10,892 nucleotides of DNA from positions 1 to 10,892 of the forward strand of contig CALESR010000091.1 in NCBI GenBank assembly GCA_937907485.1, in the 5' to 3' direction. Made by a program: the position numbers and the translations under genes. Shown piece by piece: positions 1 to 7,063 of the stretch (position 1 is the stretch's first letter; each line of letters begins with the position of its first letter). Origin of the DNA: an uncultured Paracoccaceae bacterium (GTDB lineage Bacteria; Pseudomonadota; Alphaproteobacteria; Rhodobacterales; Rhodobacteraceae). The notes beneath the pieces are model-generated. The model made no database searches, was not told the DNA's origin, and worked only from the letters and a program-made list of their open reading frames with translations.

Positions 1-1202
1 GGCCGCACAAAATCGAATGCCACCGGCCGGAACCGCTGGCACGAGCCTTTCTCAAGTCCTGCGAACCGGCAGGCTATCCCTCCGCCAGCGATTACAACGG
101 GGGCTCGACCGCCGGGTATTCGTGGCTGCAGACCAATACGCGCAAAGGGTGGCGCTGTTCGACCTATGACGGCTATCTGAAACCGGCGTTGACCCGGGCC
201 AATCTGAAAATCGCCACCGGCTGTCATGCCGATACGCTGTTGTTCACCGGCTCGCGGGTCAGCGGCGTGACCTATTTGCGCGGGAATGGCGATGGCGAGC
301 CCACCCGATTCAACGCCACCGCCCGCCATGAGGTGATCCTGTCGGCGGGGGCCTATCATTCGCCCCTGTTGCTGGAGCGCTCGGGCATCGGCGATCCGCT
401 GGTTCTGGCGGCACAGGGCATCGCGGTGCGGCTGGCCAATCCGCATGTCGGCGCCAACATGATCGACCATCTGCGCAGTTGCGTCTCCTACAGGGTGCGC
501 GGCGCCTTCACGGTGAACGACATTGTGCGCAGTCCCTTGGGCAAACTGCGCGGCGGGTTGGAGTTCTTCCTCGCCCGGCGGGGTTGGTTGCGCACTGCAA
601 CGATGAATTCGCAGATGGTGATCGATTCCGGCGTCGATGGCGGGAAGTCGGATCTGAAGCTGCAACTGAACGCGATTGCCAATGATTTCTCGACGCCCGG
701 GCAACTGGCCTTTCCGATCGACCGCCAGGCTGGGCTATCTCTGTTGAACTGGCCGATTTATCCGCGCTCGCGCGGGCGGATCCATCTGAAAGGGCGCCTG
801 CCTTGGGATCACCCTGAAATCGTGACCAACTTTCTGGCCGATCCCTACGATCAGGCGGTCACGGTGGCCGGGCTGCGGGTGGCGCGTCAACTGGCCGCGC
901 AACCGGCCTTTCAACCCTATCTGGAGCACGAGACCTTTCCCGGTCTCGACCATGCCTCGGACGAGGCCCTGCTCGACTATGCCAAGGGCACCGGCCTGAC
1001 GGTCTATCACCCGGTCGGCACCTGCCGCATCGGGGCCGAGGGCGCGGGCGTGGTGGACAGCCAGCTCAAGGCGCATGGCCTGCCAGGGCTGCGCATCGCC
1101 GATGCCTCGATCATGCCGGCGATGCCTTCGGCCAATACCAACGCACCCTCGATCGTCATTGGCGAGCGGGCGGCCCAGTGGGCGCTCGCCGCCGCGATCT
1201 GA
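1..1202 (+). CDS. GMC-family FAD-dependent alcohol dehydrogenase (choline dehydrogenase-like), 5' partial
   Basis: The reading frame is open from the window edge (first full codon at position 3) to TGA at 1200-1202, giving 399 visible residues of a family usually about 530 long. The missing part is the N-terminal FAD-binding GxGxxG region. Visible family signatures are the YNGGSTAG and RCSTYDGYL segments near positions 90-180, the second GMC signature AGAYHSPLLLERSGIG (about 350-395), and the C-terminal substrate domain ending in YHPVGTC (His codon 1008-1010) and SANTNAP (Asn codons 1134-1142), the usual catalytic His/Asn pair. These enzymes oxidise a primary alcohol to an aldehyde with FAD, passing electrons to quinone or oxygen. 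The substrate cannot be read from the sequence; a choline, polyethylene glycol or alkyl alcohol dehydrogenase are all possible. The TTG at 189 is internal and not a real start. The aldehyde dehydrogenase follows after 26 bp, so the two probably act in sequence. Confidence 0.93.
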   Translation, partial: PHKIECHRPEPLARAFLKSCEPAGYPSASDYNGGSTAGYSWLQTNTRKGWRCSTYDGYLKPALTRANLKIATGCHADTLLFTGSRVSGVTYLRGNGDGEPTRFNATARHEVILSAGAYHSPLLLERSGIGDPLVLAAQGIAVRLANPHVGANMIDHLRSCVSYRVRGAFTVNDIVRSPLGKLRGGLEFFLARRGWLRTATMNSQMVIDSGVDGGKSDLKLQLNAIANDFSTPGQLAFPIDRQAGLSLLNWPIYPRSRGRIHLKGRLPWDHPEIVTNFLADPYDQAVTVAGLRVARQLAAQPAFQPYLEHETFPGLDHASDEALLDYAKGTGLTVYHPVGTCRIGAEGAGVVDSQLKAHGLPGLRIADASIMPAMPSANTNAPSIVIGERAAQWALAAAI

Positions 1203-1217
1203 CACTTTCCGAATTAC

Positions 1218-1223
1218 AGGAGG
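1218..1223 (+). promoter_or_regulatory. Ribosome binding site of the aldehyde dehydrogenase
   Basis: A perfect AGGAGG lies 5 nt before ATG 1229. It fixes the start at 1229 and excludes the in-frame upstream start at 1178, which would overlap the end of the GMC gene. Confidence 0.85.
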
Positions 1224-1228
1224 CTTTC

Positions 1229-2701
1229 ATGCCCTTTGACACCGCTCTGATCCACCGCCCCAAGCACTTCATTAACGGTGCCTTTGTCGCGTCGTCCGGC
1301 GGGCAGACCCGCGCTTTGGTCAACCCCTATACCGAACAGGCCTTTGGTTCAGTCGCTCTGGGCACGGCAGCCGATGTCGATGCCGCCGTGCGCGCGGCGC
1401 GGGCGGCCTTTCCGGCGTGGTCGGCACTGTCACGCGGTGAACGCGCGGCCTGGTTCCTCAAGCTGGCCGCGGCGCTGACGGCGCGGGCCGAGACCATCGC
1501 CGCGCTCGAGACCGCCGAGATGGGCAGCCCGATCGGCTTTTCCAAACTGGCGCAGACGCAATTGCCGATCATGATTCTCGCCAGCCATGCCCAGTTGCTG
1601 CAAAAGGGCCCGCATGACGAACTGATCGGAAATTCGCGCGTGGTGCGCGAGCCGGTCGGCGTGGTCGGCGCGATTGCGGCGTGGAACTATCCGCTGCTGC
1701 TGTTGTTCGGCAAGGTCGCCCCGGCAATTGCCGCGGGCTGCACCGTGGTCGCGAAACCCAGCGAATACAGCCCGCTAACCGCGATGATCCTCGCCGATGT
1801 GATGGAGGAGACTGGCTTTCCAAAGGGTGTGGTGAACATCGTCAACGGCACCGGCATCGACGTCGGCGAGGCCATCGTTGCGCATCTGGATGTCGACATG
1901 ATCACCTATACCGGTTCAACGGCGGTCGGGCGGCGGGTGATGAGCGTGGCGGCGGGCACGATCAAGAAACTGGCGCTGGAACTGGGTGGAAAGTCGGCGA
2001 CCGTAGTGCTCGATGACGCGCCGCTGGAAAAGGCGGTGCGCGGCGCCGTGCAGGGGTGCTTCATCAACGGCGGGCAGACCTGCATCGCGCTGACGCGGCT
2101 GATCGTGCCGGCCGGCAAGCATGACGAAGCGCTGCAGATCGCGGCGGACGAGGCGGCCAAATTCATCCCCGGCGACCCGATGCAACCGACGACGACGCTG
2201 GGGCCGATGGCCTATGCCGCGCACCGCGACCGGGTGCAGGATTACATCCGTGTCGGTCAGGCCGAGGGGGCGACGCTGGTCACCGGCGGCGCCGATGCCC
2301 CGGCAGGGGTCAATCAGGGTTATTTTGTCCAACCTACGATCTTCGGCAACGTCCGCCCCGACATGCGCATCGCGCAGGAGGAGATCTTTGGCCCGGTGCT
2401 GTCGATCTTGCCCGCCCGGTCCGAGGCCGAGGCGATCGAGATCGCCAACGGCACGATCTATGGGCTGAACGGCGCGGTCTGGTCCGCGGATGTCGATCAC
2501 GCCACCCGTGTCGCCCGTGCGCTGCGCTGCGGCAAGGTGGACATCAACGGCGGCGGTTTCAACCTGAACGCCCCGGCAGGCGGGTTCAAACAATCGGGCA
2601 TCGGCCGCGAACGCGGGCATTACGCCATGGAAGAGTTCATGGAAATCAAGGCGATGCAGTTCAACTCCGACGCACTGGCGCAGGCTTCGTCGGTCGAGTG
2701 A
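1229..2701 (+). CDS. NAD(P)-dependent aldehyde dehydrogenase
   Basis: This 490-residue protein has the normal length of the aldehyde dehydrogenase superfamily and would oxidise an aldehyde to its carboxylic acid with NAD(P)+. Key residues are all present: Asn153 in AAWNYP (oxyanion hole), Lys176 in VAKPSEYSP (cofactor binding), the GSTAVG nucleotide-binding loop, general base Glu251 in LELGGK, and nucleophile Cys285 in GGQTCI. The EEIFGPVLS and FKQSGIGRE segments near the C-terminus are also typical. ATG 1229 is chosen because of a perfect AGGAGG 5 nt upstream. It sits 26 bp after the GMC dehydrogenase and 20 bp before the sulfatase, so it probably takes the aldehyde made by the GMC enzyme. 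It resembles betaine-aldehyde and general aliphatic aldehyde dehydrogenases, but I cannot assign the substrate. Confidence 0.95.
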   Translation: MPFDTALIHRPKHFINGAFVASSGGQTRALVNPYTEQAFGSVALGTAADVDAAVRAARAAFPAWSALSRGERAAWFLKLAAALTARAETIAALETAEMGSPIGFSKLAQTQLPIMILASHAQLLQKGPHDELIGNSRVVREPVGVVGAIAAWNYPLLLLFGKVAPAIAAGCTVVAKPSEYSPLTAMILADVMEETGFPKGVVNIVNGTGIDVGEAIVAHLDVDMITYTGSTAVGRRVMSVAAGTIKKLALELGGKSATVVLDDAPLEKAVRGAVQGCFINGGQTCIALTRLIVPAGKHDEALQIAADEAAKFIPGDPMQPTTTLGPMAYAAHRDRVQDYIRVGQAEGATLVTGGADAPAGVNQGYFVQPTIFGNVRPDMRIAQEEIFGPVLSILPARSEAEAIEIANGTIYGLNGAVWSADVDHATRVARALRCGKVDINGGGFNLNAPAGGFKQSGIGRERGHYAMEEFMEIKAMQFNSDALAQASSVE

Positions 2702-2710
2702 GCCAGCAGA

Positions 2711-2716
2711 GGGAGG
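2711..2716 (+). promoter_or_regulatory. Ribosome binding site of the sulfatase
   Basis: GGGAGG lies 5 nt before ATG 2722. It favours this start over GTG 2698, which overlaps the aldehyde dehydrogenase stop codon and has no comparable site. Confidence 0.8.
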
Positions 2717-2721
2717 CGACG

Positions 2722-5031
2722 ATGAGCAACACCAAAGCAGGCTCAGGCCTGAAGAACGGCGATCCGGGCAAGTCCTTTGAGGGCAAGATCGGCCGCGTGA
2801 TCGCCGAAAGCCGCCCGTGGTGGCCCCAGCCGGTCGAGGCACCGAAAGACGCGCCGAATGTGCTGATCATCTATCTCGATGATCTCGGGTTTTCCGATCT
2901 CGGCTGCTTTGGTTCCGAGATCGAGACCCCCAACATCGACGCGCTGGCCGAGGGCGGCCTGCGCTTCATGAACTATACCACGGTGCCGATGTGCTCGCCC
3001 GCAAGGGCCGCGCTGTTGACGGGCAAGAACCCGCATTCGGTCGGCTGCGGCTGGATCGCGCACGCCAACCCCGGCTTTCCCGGCTATAAATCCGAGATTT
3101 CCGAGGATGCGCCGACGCTGGCCGAGATTCTGGGCGCGAACGGCTATTCGACGATGATGGTGGGCAAGTGGCACAACACCTGGCACCACAACGTGCACGA
3201 AGCGGCGGACAAGGGCTCGTGGCCGACCCAGCGCGGGTTCGAGCGGTTCTATGGCTTCCTCGACGCCGAGACCAACTATTTCTGCCCCGACAAGATCTAT
3301 GAGGGCAATGTCCTGTGCGACATGGACAGCTATGCGGACGACTACTTTGCCACCGACGACTGGACGTCAAAGGCGATCCGCTGGCTGAAGGACCACAATT
3401 CGAGCGAGCCGCACAAGCCATTCTTCATGTACATGGCCTTTAATGCGCCGCACATGCCAATCCACGCCAAGGCGCAGGATTCCGGTAAATATGCCGGGCG
3501 CTATGCGGCAGGCTGGGACGTGTTCCGCAAAAGCCGCCACGCCCGGCAACTGGCCAGCGGGCTTGTCGATGACCGCTATGGGCTGGCGCCGATGCCGCCC
3601 GGCGTTGCCGCATGGGACGACCTTCCGGCGGAAAAACAGGCGCTCTTTGCCCGCTATATGGAGCTTTACGCCGGACTGGTGGACAACATCGACCAGAACG
3701 TCGGGCGAGTGATGCAGTTCCTGCGCGAGGCCGGGCTGGACCAGAACACGCTGATCGTGCTGTCCTCGGACAATGGCGCCAGCGCCGTTGGCGGGCTGGA
3801 GGGCACGCCGAATTTCATCGACCAGCGCGAGGGCGTGCCGCCCAACCATGCCGCCGCAATGGAGATGGCCGCCGATGGCCGTCTGGGCGGACATGAATCG
3901 ATGACCGCCTATCCCACCGGCTGGGCGCAAGTATCGAATACGCCGTTCTATTTCTTCAAGCGCACGCCAATGAATGGCGGCATCCGGGTGCCGCTGATCC
4001 TGAACTGGCCGGCCGGGCTGGCCGATCCCGGCGCCGTGCGCAAGGACTGGGTGCATGTCACCGACATCACGCCGACGATTCTAGACGTGATCGGCATCGA
4101 GCATCCGGATGCGATCAAGGGCTATGAGGCGCGCAAGCCCGATGGCGTCAGCTTCAAGCCGATGCTGCAAGCCGCGACCCCTGCTGCCCGAAGCGAGCAA
4201 TACTACGAGCTCGAGGCCAACCGCGCCTATATCAAGGGCGACTGGAAGATCGTCTCGCTGCAGCCACGCGGCGGCAAGATCGGCAATCTGGACGACTGGA
4301 TGCTGTTCAACCTGCGCGACGATCCAACCGAATGTCATGATCTGGCCAGCCAGCACCCGGAAAAGCTGCGCGAGTTGATGGCGTGCTTCGACGACGCGGC
4401 ATGGGCCAACTATGTCTATCCGCTGGACAACCGCGATCTGGCGCGGGCGATCACCATCCCGCCATTCCTGAGGGACAGCGTGAACACGCCGCGCGATTTC
4501 TACCCCGACACGCAGACCATTTCCAAGGTCATCATCGGGCCGCTGATCGCTGACCGCAACTTTCGCATTCAGGCCGAGTTCGACTGGCAGCCGGGACAGG
4601 AGGGAGTGATCTTTGCCATTGGCGAGATCTTTGTCGGCCTGTCGCTGTATGTGATGAACGGCAGTCTGCAATTCACCTATCACCGCTGGATGAGCCCCAT
4701 CGAGATGCCCGCCGTCGCGCTGACACCCGGCGCGCAGAGCGTGGTGGTCGAGTTCGAGGCGCTGGGCAAGCGGCGCAGTCAGGGGCGGCTGTTCGTCAAC
4801 GGTGTTGAGGTGGTCGGCATGACCGACATGTCGCCCTCGATCATCGGCGTGCATTACGAAGGCATCGACATCGGCCTCGACCGGCGCCAGCGCACGATCA
4901 GCAAATACGCCGACCGGGGCAGTTTTGCCTATGCGGGGACGATTCGAAAGGTGCGGGTCGAACCGGGTGCGCAGGCGCCGGATTCGCTGTTCAACCGGCT
5001 GGAGTCCGAGTTGACCAAGATGCGCGACTGA
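2722..5031 (+). CDS. Type I (formylglycine) sulfatase, long arylsulfatase-like form
   Basis: This 769-residue protein hydrolyses a sulfate ester to an alcohol plus sulfate. The ten active-site residues known from Pseudomonas aeruginosa arylsulfatase have clear counterparts: Asp53 and Asp54 (YLDDLG), Cys91 and Arg95 (PMCSPARAALLTG, sulfatase signature 1), Lys149 and His151 (GYSTMMVGKWH, signature 2), His244 (NAPHMP), Asp350 and Asn351 (SSDNGAS), and Lys413 (FFKRTP). Cys91 must be converted to formylglycine by a maturase not encoded here. LRDDPTECHDLA (about 527-538) closes the catalytic region. Residues about 603-757 form an extra beta-rich, LamG-like tail (GVIFAIGEIFVGLSLYVMNG) seen in long bacterial arylsulfatases. 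It is much longer than choline sulfatase BetC (about 500 residues). There is no signal peptide, so it is probably cytoplasmic. It ends the enzyme operon, 20 bp after the aldehyde dehydrogenase. The true substrate, aryl or alkyl, is unknown. Confidence 0.95.
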   Translation: MSNTKAGSGLKNGDPGKSFEGKIGRVIAESRPWWPQPVEAPKDAPNVLIIYLDDLGFSDLGCFGSEIETPNIDALAEGGLRFMNYTTVPMCSPARAALLTGKNPHSVGCGWIAHANPGFPGYKSEISEDAPTLAEILGANGYSTMMVGKWHNTWHHNVHEAADKGSWPTQRGFERFYGFLDAETNYFCPDKIYEGNVLCDMDSYADDYFATDDWTSKAIRWLKDHNSSEPHKPFFMYMAFNAPHMPIHAKAQDSGKYAGRYAAGWDVFRKSRHARQLASGLVDDRYGLAPMPPGVAAWDDLPAEKQALFARYMELYAGLVDNIDQNVGRVMQFLREAGLDQNTLIVLSSDNGASAVGGLEGTPNFIDQREGVPPNHAAAMEMAADGRLGGHESMTAYPTGWAQVSNTPFYFFKRTPMNGGIRVPLILNWPAGLADPGAVRKDWVHVTDITPTILDVIGIEHPDAIKGYEARKPDGVSFKPMLQAATPAARSEQYYELEANRAYIKGDWKIVSLQPRGGKIGNLDDWMLFNLRDDPTECHDLASQHPEKLRELMACFDDAAWANYVYPLDNRDLARAITIPPFLRDSVNTPRDFYPDTQTISKVIIGPLIADRNFRIQAEFDWQPGQEGVIFAIGEIFVGLSLYVMNGSLQFTYHRWMSPIEMPAVALTPGAQSVVVEFEALGKRRSQGRLFVNGVEVVGMTDMSPSIIGVHYEGIDIGLDRRQRTISKYADRGSFAYAGTIRKVRVEPGAQAPDSLFNRLESELTKMRD

Positions 5032-5035
5032 AACC

Positions 5036-5068
5036 GCAGCGGCGGGCGATGCCGGGCCCGCCGCCTGC
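5036..5068. terminator. Hairpin between the convergent sulfatase and regulator genes
   Basis: A perfect 9-bp stem (GCGGCGGGC at 5039-5047 with its complement at 5056-5064) has an 8-nt loop. It is extended by 3 further pairs (5036-5038 with 5066-5068) across one bulged C at 5065. It fills most of the 42-bp gap between two stop codons, so it probably works in both directions. There is no T-run on either side, so it is either a weak intrinsic terminator or an mRNA 3'-end stabiliser. Confidence 0.65.
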
Positions 5069-5073
5069 ACCGC

Positions 5074-5793
5074 CTATTCGGCATAGGCCAGAGACAGCAG
5101 CGCCTCGCGGTCGACGATGGTGATCTTGCGCCCGGCGATGTCGAGAACCCCGCCCTGCACCAGATCCTTGAGCAGGCCGTTGGTGCTTTGACGTGACAGG
5201 CCGATCATCGCGCCCAAGGCGTTCTGGGTCAGTTGCAGGTCCAGCAGCGTGCCATCCTTTGCCGGCCGCCCGTGCGATTGCGCCAGCCACAGCAGTCGCG
5301 AGGCCAGCCGGGCGACCGGCGGCGCGATGGCGTATTCGTGCAACGCGGTAAAGGAAAACCGTAACCTCTCGCAAAACAGCGCAAGGACGCAGTCGCGGAA
5401 TTCCTTGTCGGTGTCGATCAGCGACTTGACCACCTTTGCCGGAATGCGCAGGGCGACGGTCGGCCCCTGCGCGACATGGTCGTGCGGATTGGGCTGGCCG
5501 TCGATGACGCCGAAAAGCCCGCTCATGTTGCCGGGTTCAAGCATGGCAAAGACATGGACCCGGCCATCCGGGGTGGTCTTTTCGGCGCGCACGGTGCCGC
5601 TGAGAACGATATGCAGAACCGCGATCGGGTCGCCGGCGATGCCCAGCGACTGCCCGTCGTGATAGTGGGAAATGGTGCCCGCAGCGATCAACCGGCCGAT
5701 GGCATCGTCGGACATCCCCCGCAGATGCGACGCGGGACCGGACAGAACCGCAGCCGCGCGTTCGGGGCGCCAGTCTTCCCTGTTTGCCTGCAC
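5074..5793 (-). CDS. Crp/Fnr-family transcriptional regulator
   Basis: A regulator of 239 residues from GTG 5793, with an N-terminal cyclic-nucleotide-binding-like beta-roll (about 21-126) and a C-terminal winged helix-turn-helix (about 188-217: LTQNALGAMIGLSRQSTNGL) followed by a DNA-binding wing. The roll keeps the GLF turn (GNMSGLFG), but the Glu and the Arg-Ser pair that CRP uses to hold cAMP are not visible, so cAMP is unlikely to be its ligand. There is no N-terminal cysteine cluster as in FNR, so an iron-sulfur oxygen sensor is unlikely. The start is uncertain: TTG 5835 would give 253 residues and ATG 5715 would give 213. GTG 5793 is preferred because GAGGG lies just upstream and the length fits the family. 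The gene is divergent from the TRAP operon and convergent with the sulfatase, so a role as local regulator is likely but not proven. Confidence 0.9.
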   Translation of the reverse strand: MQANREDWRPERAAAVLSGPASHLRGMSDDAIGRLIAAGTISHYHDGQSLGIAGDPIAVLHIVLSGTVRAEKTTPDGRVHVFAMLEPGNMSGLFGVIDGQPNPHDHVAQGPTVALRIPAKVVKSLIDTDKEFRDCVLALFCERLRFSFTALHEYAIAPPVARLASRLLWLAQSHGRPAKDGTLLDLQLTQNALGAMIGLSRQSTNGLLKDLVQGGVLDIAGRKITIVDREALLSLAYAE

Positions 5794-5934
5794 CGTCCCT
5801 CGTGCTCCGCTTATGGCGCTCAGCCCGTTACCCAAGACTTAGCATGTCTCGCCGCGCTCGGCCAGACCGGGTGGCGCCGCGGATCGGGGCGGCCACAGCA
5901 GGTCTTGCCCTGCCGCGGCGTCCAGCGAAACCGA

Positions 5935-5956
5935 TTGTCAAGAAGCGGACAGACAA
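5935..5956. promoter_or_regulatory. Candidate operator: 22-bp inverted repeat TTGTC-N12-GACAA
   Basis: TTGTC at 5935-5939 is mirrored by GACAA at 5952-5956, with an alternative tighter pairing TGTC-N8-GACA (5936-5951). The overall length suits a Crp/Fnr dimer, and the TTG...CAA ends recall the FNR-type TTGAT-N4-ATCAA box, but the spacing is not the consensus. It lies about 64 bp before the dctP start and about 142 bp before the regulator start. Short repeats like this can arise by chance. Confidence 0.3.
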
Positions 5957-6008
5957 ACCCCCGCCCGCGTGGCTTCCTTGGTCAGGGAAATCGGGATATC
6001 CGAACCTA

Positions 6009-6015
6009 GGGAGGG
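6009..6015 (+). promoter_or_regulatory. Ribosome binding site of dctP
   Basis: GGGAGGG ends 4 nt before ATG 6020. It decides the start in favour of 6020, which also places a signal peptide exactly at the N-terminus. The upstream in-frame start at 5969 would put 17 residues ahead of it. Confidence 0.8.
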
Positions 6016-6019
6016 TTAC

Positions 6020-7021
6020 ATGTCATTCATCAAAACCGTTGCCGCGGTTGCCGCAGGCGCGTTCCTGTTGACGTCGCCGGCGACTGCGCAGCAAAGCCTG
6101 AAATTCTCGACGATCGTGCCGGATGGCTCGGTCTGGCACCGGATGATGCAGAACTATGCACAACTGGTCGCGCAGTATTCCAACAACGAACTGGCGGTCG
6201 AGATTTTCCCCGGTGGCCAGTTGGGCGCGCAGGACGCGACGCTGTCGCAGGCCGTGCGCGGGCGTATCGAGATCTGGGGCGGTGCCTTTCCGGTGCTCGC
6301 CGCCGTCAAGCCGGAACTGGCGCCGCTGTTCTTTCCGGGCATGTTCGAATCCGACGCCCAGGCCAATTGCGTGATGCCGCAGATGGTGGAACCGACCCGC
6401 GCCGTGTTGGCCGATGTCGGGCATTTCGTCGGCTTCGTGCCGCTGGGCTGGCAGGATCTGGCCGCAGTCAATGAACTGACCACGATTCAGGACATCGTCG
6501 GCCAGTCGATCCGTTCGGTGCCGATTCCGACCGCGGTCGCGCTGTGGCGCACGCTGGGACTGACCCCGGTGGCGATGGATGCGGCCGAGACGACGACCGC
6601 ACTGTCGACCGGCATGGTGACGTTGACCGATCAGGCGCTCAGTTTCTGGGTGGCTTCGGGGCAGGCTGAACTGACGCCGCACTTCTATCCGACGCACAAC
6701 TATTACTCGGCCGGCGCCGTGCTGATCGGCAACCGCACCTGGGAAGGCTTTACCGACGCGCAGCGCGAGGCGCTGACCCGGGCGGGCGACGAGGGCTGGA
6801 ACTATGCCGCGACCAGTCAGGTCTTTGCGGGCTTTACCGCGCGCCTGAGCGAAATGGCCGCGCAGCGTGGCGGCACCATCCACGAGGTCAGCGACGAGGA
6901 CCGCGCCTGGATCCGCGCCGCGGGTGAAACCCTGTGGGAGCCGACTCTGACCCAGTTGGGCGCTGGCGCGCGGGCCTATTTCGACGCGATTCAGGCCGCC
7001 AAGGCCAACTGCCCGGCGTGA
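6020..7021 (+). CDS. dctP: TRAP transporter substrate-binding protein, DctP family
   Basis: A 333-residue periplasmic solute-binding protein that captures an organic anion, usually a carboxylate, and delivers it to the DctQM membrane complex. Residues 1-23 are a classical Sec signal peptide (Lys5, hydrophobic core AAVAAGAFLL, cleavage expected after ATA at 23). The mature part has the DctP fold landmarks: LKFSTIVPDGSVWHR at the N-terminus, FPGGQLG (63-69), LAPLFFPGMFESD (100-112), and GQSIRS with Arg165, the position of the conserved arginine that salt-bridges the ligand carboxylate. The mature protein has only two cysteines, Cys117 and Cys331 near the C-terminus, which might form a disulfide. 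It is the first gene of the TRAP operon, with dctQ 87 bp downstream past two hairpins. The ligand is unknown; import of a sulfated or carboxylated substrate for the neighbouring enzymes is a guess from position. Confidence 0.95.
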   Translation: MSFIKTVAAVAAGAFLLTSPATAQQSLKFSTIVPDGSVWHRMMQNYAQLVAQYSNNELAVEIFPGGQLGAQDATLSQAVRGRIEIWGGAFPVLAAVKPELAPLFFPGMFESDAQANCVMPQMVEPTRAVLADVGHFVGFVPLGWQDLAAVNELTTIQDIVGQSIRSVPIPTAVALWRTLGLTPVAMDAAETTTALSTGMVTLTDQALSFWVASGQAELTPHFYPTHNYYSAGAVLIGNRTWEGFTDAQREALTRAGDEGWNYAATSQVFAGFTARLSEMAAQRGGTIHEVSDEDRAWIRAAGETLWEPTLTQLGAGARAYFDAIQAAKANCPA

Positions 7022-7029
7022 CGCATCGG

Positions 7030-7050
7030 CTGCCCCCTGAGCGGGGGCAG
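7030..7050 (+). terminator. First intercistronic hairpin between dctP and dctQ
   Basis: An 8-bp perfect GC-rich stem (7030-7037 with 7043-7050, sequence CTGCCCCC and its complement) closes a 5-nt TGAGC loop, starting 8 nt after the dctP stop codon. It is followed by a short pyrimidine-rich stretch (CACTTTCTC) rather than a real T-run. It could protect the 3' end of dctP mRNA or partly terminate transcription. Confidence 0.55.
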
Positions 7051-7063
7051 GCCACTTTCTCAA

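Larger units (their letters stand above)
5794..6019. promoter_or_regulatory. Divergent intergenic region between the regulator and the TRAP operon
   Basis: This is the only sizeable noncoding stretch in the window (226 bp, or 184 bp if the regulator starts at 5835). It must hold the promoters for both directions. I could not find a convincing paired -35/-10 set in either direction. A perfect TTGACA occurs on the - strand (5941-5936), but the bases at -10 distance are GC-only. An inverted repeat at 5935-5956 is the best operator candidate. Confidence 0.55.

Noticed and set aside
189..1202. TTG at 189 as the start of the GMC gene
   Set aside because: The frame stays open to the window edge and the upstream residues (YNGGSTAG, RCSTYDGYL) match the GMC family, so the gene is cut by the window rather than starting here.
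1916..2842. Open frame of 308 codons on the - strand opposite the aldehyde dehydrogenase
   Set aside because: Arg- and Gly-rich, no domain, crosses the junction of two well-supported + strand genes.
1..5031. Assignment of the enzymes as betA, betB and betC for choline-O-sulfate
   Set aside because: The sulfatase is about 770 residues with an arylsulfatase-type layout, unlike BetC at about 500, and no choline-specific feature can be seen in the two dehydrogenases.
4081..5070. Long open frame of 329 codons on the - strand opposite the sulfatase C-terminus
   Set aside because: Its translation is rich in Arg, Ala, His and Asp with no recognisable domain, and the + strand protein has full family motifs. 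Long antisense frames are common in GC-rich genes.
5936..5941. Perfect TTGACA -35 hexamer on the - strand as a regulator promoter
   Set aside because: At the expected distance the sequence is GC-only with no -10-like hexamer, so I do not call a promoter.
5991..6003. Small dyad around GGATATCC just before the dctP ribosome binding site
   Set aside because: Only 8 bp with no extension or matching copy nearby; likely chance.
6023..7063. Open frame of 346 codons on the - strand opposite dctP
   Set aside because: Covers almost exactly dctP, which has a signal peptide and DctP motifs; the antisense translation has no recognisable features.
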